In this document: positions 27,877-34,370 of the stretch, in pieces | How positions within the stretch are numbered: position 1 is the stretch's first letter | Layout: every line of letters starts with the position of its first letter | NCBI RefSeq assembly: GCF_900215335.1 | Contig: NZ_OCMT01000001.1 | Location: 620,001-684,000 of the forward strand | Length of the DNA stretch: 64,000 bases | Direction: 5' to 3' | DNA from: Pedobacter xixiisoli | GTDB taxonomy: Bacteria > Bacteroidota > Bacteroidia > Sphingobacteriales > Sphingobacteriaceae | The notes under the pieces: generated by a model | The model's database searches: none | Seen by the model: only the letters and a program-made list of their open reading frames with translations | Told to the model about the DNA's origin: nothing | Translations under genes and position numbers: made by a program

Positions 27877-29901
27877 ATGAAATTTCTTAAAATATTAATT
27901 GTTGTACTGTGCTTTGCCAATGTAGCAAATGCACAAATGGGGTCAAGCAATAAACGCATAGCGGATGTGTATTTCCTCAATAAAGAATACTATGCAGCTG
28001 CAGAATATTATAAAAGAGTGCTGCAAATTTCTCCAGATAGTGCCGGTTTTGTAATTCCTTATGGCTTTGAGCAAAGAATGAAAGAAACCAGCCCTAGAAA
28101 AGACGATTACGAATACGCAGTTTACCAATTGGCATCATCTTTAAGATTATATAAAAACTTTAGAGATGCCGAAAAATGGTATGCTGTATCTAATAAATTC
28201 ACCAATCCTAAATACGCACAAAGTGAATTCTGGTACGGCGAGTGTCTTAGAGCAAATCTTAAATACGATGAGGCTATCAAATCATTTGAAAGTTTCATCG
28301 ATAAGTATAAAGTAAACGATGATTTTATTGCTAAAGCTAAACTAGAAATTGCTTCTTCAAAGTATGCTTTGTACGAGATGCGCTATCCTAGAATGTTTAA
28401 AATTGCAAGATTGAGTAATAATATCAATCAAGCTGGTTCTAATTATGCACCGGCTGTAAGTAACTCCGAATTGTATTTTACTTCATCTAGGCCAGTGGGT
28501 AGCGAAGGTAAAAATCAAATATTGGAAGGCAGCAAGGGGCAGCTGAGGGTATTTAAAAAAGAAACCCCTTATGTAAATACCATTTACTCTGTAGCTATTG
28601 AAAATCCAACAGCAGAAAAAGTAAACATCCAAAAAATCAACATGGATTTTAAAAAGATGGAATCTGCTGCGGCTACTGTGCATCCTAATGGAGAAATGAT
28701 GTTTTTAACAGCTTGGGCAACAGATAAGGAGTATCAAAAACGTAACATCTACATCAGTAGAAAAGAAGGGAATGGTTGGGGAGCACCAGTTTCACTTGGT
28801 GGAGAAATCAACATAAATGGTTTCAATTCTATGCAGCCTTCGGTGACTAGAGATGGCAAATATTTGATTTTCTCTTCTGATAGACCTGGAGGTTTAGGAG
28901 GTTATGATTTGTGGTTTGCAACCTTGAGGTCGGATGGTAGCGTAGGCAGCCCGGTAAATATGGGTGAAAAAATCAATACCAAAGAAGATGAACAGGCTGC
29001 CTATTACTTGCCTGCAACTCAAAAATTGGTATTTAGCAGTAACGGTAGAGTAGGCTTGGGAGGTTTTGATTTTTACGAATCTGTAGGCGATTTTGCAGAA
29101 TGGGCCGAACCTATAAATATGGGATATCCATTTAACTCTGCTAAAGACGATATCTATTTTGCCGCTTTAGATGATGCAGGTAAAGAAGCCTACATCAGTT
29201 CAGATAGAGAGTCGGTTTGTTGTTTAGAGGTCTTTCAAGTAGTACGCGAGTATATAAGTGTACAGGGAACAATTTTAGATTGCGCTACTAAAAAACCTCT
29301 GGCTGGTGCAACTATCACCGCAGTTGGAACCAACGTTCCAGAACAAGTGATGAAAACAGATGTCAATGGTAGGTATAATTTTCAAGTTGGAAGCAATAGA
29401 GACTTGCAAATTAATGTGATGAAAGACAAATATTTTGCTAAAAATATCAGCTACAATTATGCGCAATTATTTAAGGCAGATACTTTGCTAAGTTCAGAAC
29501 TCTGTTTAGAACCAATGGTAATTAATAAACCAATTGTGTTAAAAAATATCTTGTACGAATTTAACAGTGCCGAACTAACGGATTCATCTAAAAAGACTTT
29601 GGATACACTTTTCCAGGTAATGATTGATAACCCGAATATTGAGATTGAGTTGAGTGCCCATACAGACAACATCGGGTCTGAGCCTTATAATTTGGATTTG
29701 TCTGATAAAAGAGCTAAATCTTGTGTAGCGTATTTAATGAGTAAAGGCATTACGCCAGATAGGTTAACCTCCAAAGGTTACGGATTTAGTAAGCCCGTAG
29801 CGCTAAATCAAACAGAAGGCGGCAAAAAAGATAACCCTGCAGGCAGGGCATTAAATAGAAGAACAGAATTTAAAGTCACAAAACAAAAGCAAATTGAATA
29901 A
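27877..29901 (+). CDS. OmpA-family protein with TPR, PD40 and carboxypeptidase-regulatory-like domains
   Basis: 674 residues from the ATG that opens a signal peptide (MKFLKILIVVLCFANVANAQ). Starting nine codons earlier would overlap the previous gene and bury the signal. The order is TPR-like helices (about 25-170), WD40-like PD40 strands (about 190-430, with FSSDRPGGLGGYDLWFA and FSSNGRVGLGGFDFYES), a carboxypeptidase-regulatory-like beta-sandwich (about 455-530), and a C-terminal OmpA peptidoglycan-binding domain (about 555-670, with FNSAELTDSSKKTLDTL, ELSAHTDNIGSEPYNLDLSDKRA and RRTEFKV). It likely tethers the T9SS adhesin and its PorP/SprF partner to peptidoglycan. This PorP-OmpA pairing next to a type B substrate is common in Bacteroidota. 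A strong terminator follows. Confidence 0.92.
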   Translation: MKFLKILIVVLCFANVANAQMGSSNKRIADVYFLNKEYYAAAEYYKRVLQISPDSAGFVIPYGFEQRMKETSPRKDDYEYAVYQLASSLRLYKNFRDAEKWYAVSNKFTNPKYAQSEFWYGECLRANLKYDEAIKSFESFIDKYKVNDDFIAKAKLEIASSKYALYEMRYPRMFKIARLSNNINQAGSNYAPAVSNSELYFTSSRPVGSEGKNQILEGSKGQLRVFKKETPYVNTIYSVAIENPTAEKVNIQKINMDFKKMESAAATVHPNGEMMFLTAWATDKEYQKRNIYISRKEGNGWGAPVSLGGEININGFNSMQPSVTRDGKYLIFSSDRPGGLGGYDLWFATLRSDGSVGSPVNMGEKINTKEDEQAAYYLPATQKLVFSSNGRVGLGGFDFYESVGDFAEWAEPINMGYPFNSAKDDIYFAALDDAGKEAYISSDRESVCCLEVFQVVREYISVQGTILDCATKKPLAGATITAVGTNVPEQVMKTDVNGRYNFQVGSNRDLQINVMKDKYFAKNISYNYAQLFKADTLLSSELCLEPMVINKPIVLKNILYEFNSAELTDSSKKTLDTLFQVMIDNPNIEIELSAHTDNIGSEPYNLDLSDKRAKSCVAYLMSKGITPDRLTSKGYGFSKPVALNQTEGGKKDNPAGRALNRRTEFKVTKQKQIE

Positions 29902-29915
29902 TCCATAAAACAGTG

Positions 29916-29941
29916 AAGCCCCCGAATTTCGGGGGCTTTTG
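29916..29941 (+). terminator. Terminator of the adhesin-PorP-OmpA operon
   Basis: An 11-bp perfect GC-rich stem (AAGCCCCCGAA / TTCGGGGGCTT) is followed directly by TTG and TTTG. It lies 14 nt after the OmpA stop codon and 49 nt before the end of the convergent M15-like gene. Confidence 0.9.
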
Positions 29942-29989
29942 TTTGTCCATTTAGATGGAACAAAATTGAGAGCTAATTTACCAAATATC

Positions 29990-30526
29990 TTATGCTAGTA
30001 AACTTACCTGGGCGTCTTTTCTGCGGTAAAGTTCATTCATCATTTCTTTGTCATTCATATTGCTTGCCCAGTTGGGGCGTAATTCAAAATATCTTAGGTT
30101 AGATAAGAAAGGGAGATTTCCGGCCCAAGTTAAACCAATAGATTCTCCGATTTTTGCCACTTTATCGTAAAGCATTTTGTGGTCTAAATATTTGAGCTTA
30201 CCCGAAGCAGAACTCTCGTAAATACCTACGCCAAAAGCTAAACCAAAATTATGGTAAGTAATGTTTGTCGGGTTTTCGGTAGCTTCATAAGCTGCGGTAA
30301 TATCAAAATCAAGGTTGTCAATCAAATATTTGCGCACCACAGTAGATCTATTCAATATTTTAATGAATAGCCCTTGTTCAGCACATAAGCTAATTAAGGT
30401 TTTTATGGTTGGAAGGATTTCGCTTGATACATTATAGAATTCGCTGTCGTTAGAATTAATGTCATTGATAATCATTAGATTATCGTCTACGTGGTTGCTC
30501 ATTGGGTAAGAAAAGTAATTGTTCAT
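29990..30526 (-). CDS. Degenerate M15-family (VanY/endolysin-type) peptidase homologue
   Basis: 178 residues, no signal peptide. The second half aligns by eye with the M15 D-Ala-D-Ala carboxypeptidase / L-Ala-D-Glu endopeptidase fold: YHNFGLAFGV (91-100), KVAKIGESIGLTWAG (122-136) and LRYFELRPNW (144-153). In active enzymes these read S/YHNxGLAFDV, IGxxLGLxWGG and PHFEL. Here zinc ligand H92 is kept, but the Asp ligand is G99, the final His ligand is Y146, and the catalytic acidic residue upstream of it is missing (LSNL). The protein is thus probably a non-catalytic peptidoglycan-binding or regulatory relative. Residues 1-60 show no recognisable domain. It lies downstream of, and in the same direction as, the NarL-type response regulator, with a 166-bp gap carrying direct repeats. 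Confidence 0.65.
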   Translation of the reverse strand: MNNYFSYPMSNHVDDNLMIINDINSNDSEFYNVSSEILPTIKTLISLCAEQGLFIKILNRSTVVRKYLIDNLDFDITAAYEATENPTNITYHNFGLAFGVGIYESSASGKLKYLDHKMLYDKVAKIGESIGLTWAGNLPFLSNLRYFELRPNWASNMNDKEMMNELYRRKDAQVSLLA

Positions 30527-30636
30527 TCTATTTCTTTTTTTAATTGAAACTAAAAAGGAGAGCCGTTAATTTCGACACCACTAAGTGACAAAAAATGAAA
30601 AGAATGGAATAGAGCTTTTTTGCGTATAATGACGAA

Positions 30637-30672
30637 CAGGTAAAACTACGCGGTGAACCAGGTAAAATTACC
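30637..30672 (-). promoter_or_regulatory. Paired direct repeats upstream of the M15-like gene
   Basis: CAGGTAAAACTAC (30637-30649) and CAGGTAAAATTAC (30659-30671) are 13-bp direct repeats with one mismatch, spaced 22 bp start to start, about two helical turns. The second also forms a small dyad, GGTAA-AA-TTACC. They lie between the response-regulator stop and the M15-like start, about 110-145 nt upstream of the latter. This arrangement suits a dimeric regulator such as the adjacent NarL-type protein; that link is inference. Confidence 0.45.
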
Positions 30673-30692
30673 TAGTTTCTTGAAAAGAGGGT

Positions 30693-31361
30693 TTAGTTAG
30701 ATAGGTGGTCTATCTCGATAAGTTTATGTTTTAAAGCATACAGGACCAAGCCAGCGGTATTTCTACTACCAGTTTTGGCAAGTAAATTATTCCTGTGCCC
30801 TTCAACAGTTCTATTGCTTAAAAACAGTTTTTCGGCAATTTCTATACTACTAAATTGTTTACAAATTAATTGCAGTACCTCTTTTTCCCTTGGAGTAAGT
30901 GAGTCTTCTTGATTTAAATTTACTGCTTGAGGTTTTTTGGTTAAACCCTTACGCATAATTTCCAGCATGGGTACCGTGAAATAAAAATCACTCTTAAAAA
31001 CTTCTCTAATTGCTTTTTCTACTTCCTCCGGTTCTGCATTTTTTGCCAGATAACCATTTGCACCTGCCTGTATAGTTGCCAAAATATGATGCTCTGCCTC
31101 GTGTATGGTCAAAATAACAATGCCAATTTCTGGGTGATTCTCTTTAATGATTTTTAAAGCTTCAAGCCCGTTCATTTCCGGCATAGAGAGATCGAGAAGA
31201 ATAATGTTAGGCTTTTCTTGTTCTGAATCTATAAAGTCTACTAACTGTTTTCCATTTTCAGCTTCAAATATGATTTTCATATTTTCAAAAGAATTTACAA
31301 GAGCAATCATTCCTTTTCTAAATAATTTTTGGTCGTCTGCTATTGCAACATTAATTCTCAT
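30693..31361 (-). CDS. NarL/FixJ-type response regulator
   Basis: 222 residues. An N-terminal receiver domain (about 1-120) carries the acidic pair D9-D10, phosphoacceptor D57 in NIILLDLSMPEMNG, the conserved Thr in VILTIHE and the Lys in YLAKNAEP. A LuxR/GerE-type HTH domain (about 148-215, LTPREKEVLQLICKQFSSIEIAEKL, SNRTVEGHRNNLLAKTG) binds DNA. A cognate kinase is not adjacent. The NarL-type histidine kinase encoded on the other strand about 2 kb away is the obvious candidate partner. It is divergent from the small acidic protein gene across 226 bp and upstream of the M15-like gene, which it may regulate. All residues for phosphorylation are intact. Confidence 0.92.
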   Translation of the reverse strand: MRINVAIADDQKLFRKGMIALVNSFENMKIIFEAENGKQLVDFIDSEQEKPNIILLDLSMPEMNGLEALKIIKENHPEIGIVILTIHEAEHHILATIQAGANGYLAKNAEPEEVEKAIREVFKSDFYFTVPMLEIMRKGLTKKPQAVNLNQEDSLTPREKEVLQLICKQFSSIEIAEKLFLSNRTVEGHRNNLLAKTGSRNTAGLVLYALKHKLIEIDHLSN

Positions 31362-31587
31362 GCTTCAAAGGTTTTGTAATTGTAGTAATTTGCTTTTGTT
31401 AGAATAAAATACTTACTCCTAATAGTTTTAATCTACTAGAAATATCTGATAAGCAGAATATTTTAAAATAACATAGCTTTTGTAGGTTTACAAATATCTT
31501 TTTTTTATTAGATTCGACAAAAATAAACTAGAAGTAAAACCTTAGGTTGTCAAAAAAACATTAAAAACCACTTAAAAAATTTAGAAG

Positions 31588-31998
31588 ATGAAATCAAGAA
31601 TTAACGTGCCAACCGTGCCCCTTGACGAAGCGATTGCTCGAGTAACCCGTTTCCGTGATCAATTAATCAAACAAGTTCCAGAAGCAAATATTCCTAGAGC
31701 TGTATTTATTCCTATAGCAGATATCATGGCTATTATTGAAAAATTTCAGGAATTAGATGAGCATGGAAATATCCGTAATTCGTTAACTGGAGTTAGAGCT
31801 TATTTTGCTGTTAAAGATGGCGATCAAGCGCTACCAGATGATGTTACTGCACTTATTGTTCCTGTAGATTTAGCTGGTTCTGATATTGTTGCACATACTA
31901 CTGGGGTAGAAGGCGAAGAAGATGATGATAGCGACATCTACGATTTTACGCAGCCTTGTCCAGATAAATGCGATCCAGATAGTCCTTTGTATGTTTAA
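31588..31998 (+). CDS. Small acidic protein with Cys-containing tail, function unknown
   Basis: 136 residues, not recognised. There is no signal peptide or membrane segment. Residues 1-100 look like a compact alpha/beta fold (RVTRFRDQLIKQ, FIPIADIMAIIEKFQ, LTGVRAYFAV, VTALIVPVDLAG). A strongly acidic linker follows (EGEEDDDSDIYD, about 110-122), and the C-terminus is FTQPCPDKCDPDSPLYV with a CPxKC pair. The start codon is supported by the length of the conserved-looking opening; no Shine-Dalgarno sequence is evident. It is divergent from the response regulator and followed by a strong stem-loop, so it is probably monocistronic. The Cys pair could bind metal or form a disulfide; this is a guess from composition only. 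Confidence 0.55.
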   Translation: MKSRINVPTVPLDEAIARVTRFRDQLIKQVPEANIPRAVFIPIADIMAIIEKFQELDEHGNIRNSLTGVRAYFAVKDGDQALPDDVTALIVPVDLAGSDIVAHTTGVEGEEDDDSDIYDFTQPCPDKCDPDSPLYV

Positions 31999-32031
31999 AT
32001 AAATATTGAAAAATTAATTATTCATCAGTTT

Positions 32032-32070
32032 ACCTATTGGTCAGTTTATTGAATAAAACTGCCAATAGGT
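32032..32070. terminator. Stem-loop after the small acidic protein gene
   Basis: ACCTATTGGTCAGTTT pairs with AAACTGCCAATAGGT over 15 bp with one bulged T and a short AT-rich loop. No T-run follows, so this is either a weak or factor-assisted terminator or another structured element. It begins about 34 nt after the stop codon. Confidence 0.5.
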
Positions 32071-32163
32071 ATTCAAAATGTAGCCTCTCCTTAAATAAAC
32101 TGCTCTTTATTAAATCTTAATTTTTGATCTGTATTTCTCAATAAGAGTTTTTTAAAGGAAATA

Positions 32164-32799
32164 ATGCCTAAAAATATTTTCATGGGATTTATCGTCCCTC
32201 TTAGTATTCTATTACCTATTATAGTTTTCTTGTTTAAATATAAGTTAGCGGGTAAAGGTCTCAAATATTTATTTTATTTTTTGATTTTAGCAGCCCTTAT
32301 TAATTTGGCTGCACTTTTTCTTGTGAGAATGGGAATGCGGAATTTACCACTTCTTCATTTGTATACAGTTGTAGAAACGGTATTTTTTCTTGCTTACTTT
32401 CATTCTATTTTTGAAAATGAAAATATAAAAAAAGTGATTAAAGTGATCATGTTTGCATTTCCTGCTTTGTGTGTTGTCAATTTCATTTTCATTCAAGATC
32501 TATTCACTTTCAATACCTATACTAGACCATTAGAGGCTTTAATTATTACGGTAATATGCCTGTTATACTTATACAAAAGTAGTGCTTCCGAAAATTGGTT
32601 AGGCTCACCAATCAATTGGGTGAATATGGGCATATTGCTTTATTTTCCGGCAGCAAGTATCATTTTCATACTAGCCAATTATTTTACTTTTGTAGGTGGT
32701 GATGGCGAAATGTCTCGCTCTATTTGGAATTTACATGCTATTTTGGTTTTGGCAATGTATCTTATTTGGACCAAAGCTTTTAGTTTAATAAAAAAATAA
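32164..32799 (+). CDS. Multi-pass membrane protein, paralogue 1, function unknown
   Basis: 211 residues, very hydrophobic, with about six predicted membrane segments (near 7-25, 37-55, 65-83, 91-112, 120-138, and two towards the C-terminus near 150-205). It is not a family I can name. It aligns end to end by eye with the next protein, sharing VPLSILLPI, LLHLYTVVE / LLHIFTILE, FNTYTRPLE, INWVNMGILLYFP and IWNLHAILVLAMYL. Its stop codon overlaps the start codon of the paralogue (TAATG). That paralogue in turn overlaps the histidine kinase, implying translational coupling. The most economical idea is that the pair forms a membrane sensing or scaffolding unit for the kinase, which itself has only one membrane segment. 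Confidence 0.6.
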   Translation: MPKNIFMGFIVPLSILLPIIVFLFKYKLAGKGLKYLFYFLILAALINLAALFLVRMGMRNLPLLHLYTVVETVFFLAYFHSIFENENIKKVIKVIMFAFPALCVVNFIFIQDLFTFNTYTRPLEALIITVICLLYLYKSSASENWLGSPINWVNMGILLYFPAASIIFILANYFTFVGGDGEMSRSIWNLHAILVLAMYLIWTKAFSLIKK

Positions 32800-33446
32800 T
32801 GTTTAAAAATTTATTGACCGCATTCTTAGTTCCGCTAAGTATTCTTCTGCCGATTGGCCTTTTTCTATCAAAATATCGCTATGCGGATAAAGCTGCTAGG
32901 ACCTTGTTTTATTATTTGATAATGGCTGGATCCATTAATTTAACTGCCATCATTTTAAGTAATTATAGTGTGCGAAATCTATTTTTGTTACATATTTTCA
33001 CCATTCTAGAAATAGTATTCTTTATGCTGTACTTTTCTTTTGTTTTTCAGGATAGGAAAATCAAGAAGGTTTTGAGGATAGCTATGATAGGTTTGCCTAT
33101 TCTTTTCGTCCTTAATTTCGTATTTCTGCAAAGTATCAACGAGTTTAATACTTATACGAGGCCATTAGAATCTATTTCAATAACTGTAGTAAGTTTACTT
33201 TTTCTATATAAAAGCGGATTTGTTGAAGATTGGTTGAAACAGCCAACCAGTTGGATTAACATCGGGGTTTTAATTTATTTTCCAACGGCAACACTCATAT
33301 TCATACTTTCTAATTACTTTGTATTTGTAAGTTCAAATAGAGCATTAAATAGCATCATTTGGGATATACACTCTATCTTAGTTTTAGGTATGTATTTAGC
33401 ATTTGCAAAAGGTTTTACGCTCATAAAGAAAGACAATAATGGTTGA
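32799..33446 (+). CDS. Multi-pass membrane protein, paralogue 2, function unknown
   Basis: 215 residues with the same topology as the preceding protein. Shared blocks are VPLSILLPIGLFLSKY, RNLFLLHIFTILEIVFF, NTYTRPLESI, LYKSGFVEDWL, SWINIGVLIYFPTATLIFILSNYF and IWDIHSILVLGMYLAFAKGF. The pair thus arose by tandem duplication with considerable divergence. No catalytic motif is visible. The conserved TYTRPLE in a loop between membrane segments and the IWxxH motif near the C-terminus are the best candidates for functional residues. It overlaps the histidine kinase gene by 8 bp. A role in signal perception for that kinase is inference from coupling. Confidence 0.6.
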   Translation: MFKNLLTAFLVPLSILLPIGLFLSKYRYADKAARTLFYYLIMAGSINLTAIILSNYSVRNLFLLHIFTILEIVFFMLYFSFVFQDRKIKKVLRIAMIGLPILFVLNFVFLQSINEFNTYTRPLESISITVVSLLFLYKSGFVEDWLKQPTSWINIGVLIYFPTATLIFILSNYFVFVSSNRALNSIIWDIHSILVLGMYLAFAKGFTLIKKDNNG

Positions 33447-34227
33447 TAACGTTTACCTACTGATTTTTTACGGAGTAGTATTGCTGCTTGTTTTAGTAGC
33501 ATCTTTTTTGCTATTCTACATCAAAAATCAAAGTGTAGTTTGGAAACAGAAACGACAGTTTCAAGAAAGCCAAATTGCGCAACAAAAGGAATTACTTAAT
33601 GCGGTAATTGATTCTCAAGAGGTAGAACGTAAACGAATTGGACAAGACCTTCACGACGAGATAGGAGGTACACTTTCTGCTATAAAATTGATGTTAAACT
33701 CACTTCGAAATCAACTGTCAACCGACCAGGAAGAAGTAATGAGCGAAGCCAAACAGCTCATAGATAAAATGATCGTAGACGTTCGACACATTTCCCATGA
33801 TTTATCGCCTCCTGGCTTGGCTGTTTTTGGATTATTTACCACCATAGAGGCCTTTGTAACACTAATTAACAACACTGGAGAAATAAAAATTTCTATTGAA
33901 CAAGAGGAAGATATTGAGGAAGTAGAACTGCCTGAAAAAACCGCTCTAGCTCTATTTAGAGTGCTTACTCAATTGGTAGATAATACTATTAAACATGCAA
34001 ATGCTACAGAAATTGCCATTTCTTTCAAAAAAGATGATGACCTGCAAATTAATTACCAAGATAATGGTAAAGGGTTTGATTTAGCAGTGCTCGAAAAGCG
34101 AGGTGGTATAGGAATGCAGAACATTCAAAGTCGTTTGCAAATGGTTAATGCTGTTTACAAAATAGATACCGAGATAGGTAAAGGTTTTAGACTAGCCGTT
34201 TCTTGTCCGCTATCTTCTGAAAATTAA
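33439..34227 (+). CDS. NarL-type sensor histidine kinase (HisKA_3 / HATPase)
   Basis: 262 residues. One N-terminal membrane helix (about 5-28) is followed by a short coiled linker and the dimerisation/phosphoacceptor helix RKRIGQDLHDEIGGTLSAIK with H72. The ATPase domain has the N-box LTQLVDNTIKHANA, G1 box YQDNGKGFD and G2 region RGGIGMQNIQSRL. There is no periplasmic or PAS sensor, so the signal probably comes through a partner, most plausibly the two paralogous membrane proteins encoded just upstream with overlapping ends. HDxxG/HDEIGG kinases phosphorylate NarL-type regulators. The response regulator encoded about 2 kb away on the opposite strand is the natural candidate. Confidence 0.88.
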   Translation: MVDNVYLLIFYGVVLLLVLVASFLLFYIKNQSVVWKQKRQFQESQIAQQKELLNAVIDSQEVERKRIGQDLHDEIGGTLSAIKLMLNSLRNQLSTDQEEVMSEAKQLIDKMIVDVRHISHDLSPPGLAVFGLFTTIEAFVTLINNTGEIKISIEQEEDIEEVELPEKTALALFRVLTQLVDNTIKHANATEIAISFKKDDDLQINYQDNGKGFDLAVLEKRGGIGMQNIQSRLQMVNAVYKIDTEIGKGFRLAVSCPLSSEN

Positions 34228-34275
34228 AATCTTTTTTAGCTCATAAAAAATAATCTACATCAATTTACTGGATTT

Positions 34276-34309
34276 TTATTTTGACTTAGTCTAAATAACA
34301 TTATATTTG
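34276..34309 (+). promoter_or_regulatory. Promoter with overlapping 23-bp operator-like palindrome, TonB-receptor gene
   Basis: A TTTG -33 element (34280-34283) and an exact TAnnTTTG -7 element, TATATTTG (34302-34309), are spaced 18 bp, close to the Bacteroidota consensus. A 23-bp palindrome (34276-34298, core GACTTAGTC, 10 of 11 pairs matched) overlaps the -33 box and spacer, where a repressor would block transcription. Its TTTxGAC-T-GTCxAAA-like symmetry recalls operators of metal-dependent DtxR/Fur-type repressors. Iron or metal control is inferred from this and from the TonB receptor and cytochrome genes downstream. Confidence 0.65.
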
Positions 34310-34310
34310 C

Positions 34311-34365
34311 GGCAATTTGCTACATGACTACTCGCTCTCTGGTCTGCTTGCAATGAGCAATTGCC
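34311..34365 (+). promoter_or_regulatory. Leader stem-loop before the TonB-receptor start
   Basis: GGCAATTTGCT (34311-34321) pairs with AGCAATTGCC (34356-34365), leaving one unpaired base and a 34-nt loop. It spans almost the whole leader between the -7 element and the ATG at 34371, so it could affect translation or mRNA stability. Confidence 0.4.
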
Positions 34366-34370
34366 TATAG

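Noticed and set aside
29990..30526. Active D-Ala-D-Ala carboxypeptidase or endolysin
   Set aside because: Two of three zinc ligands and the catalytic acid are replaced, and there is no signal peptide.
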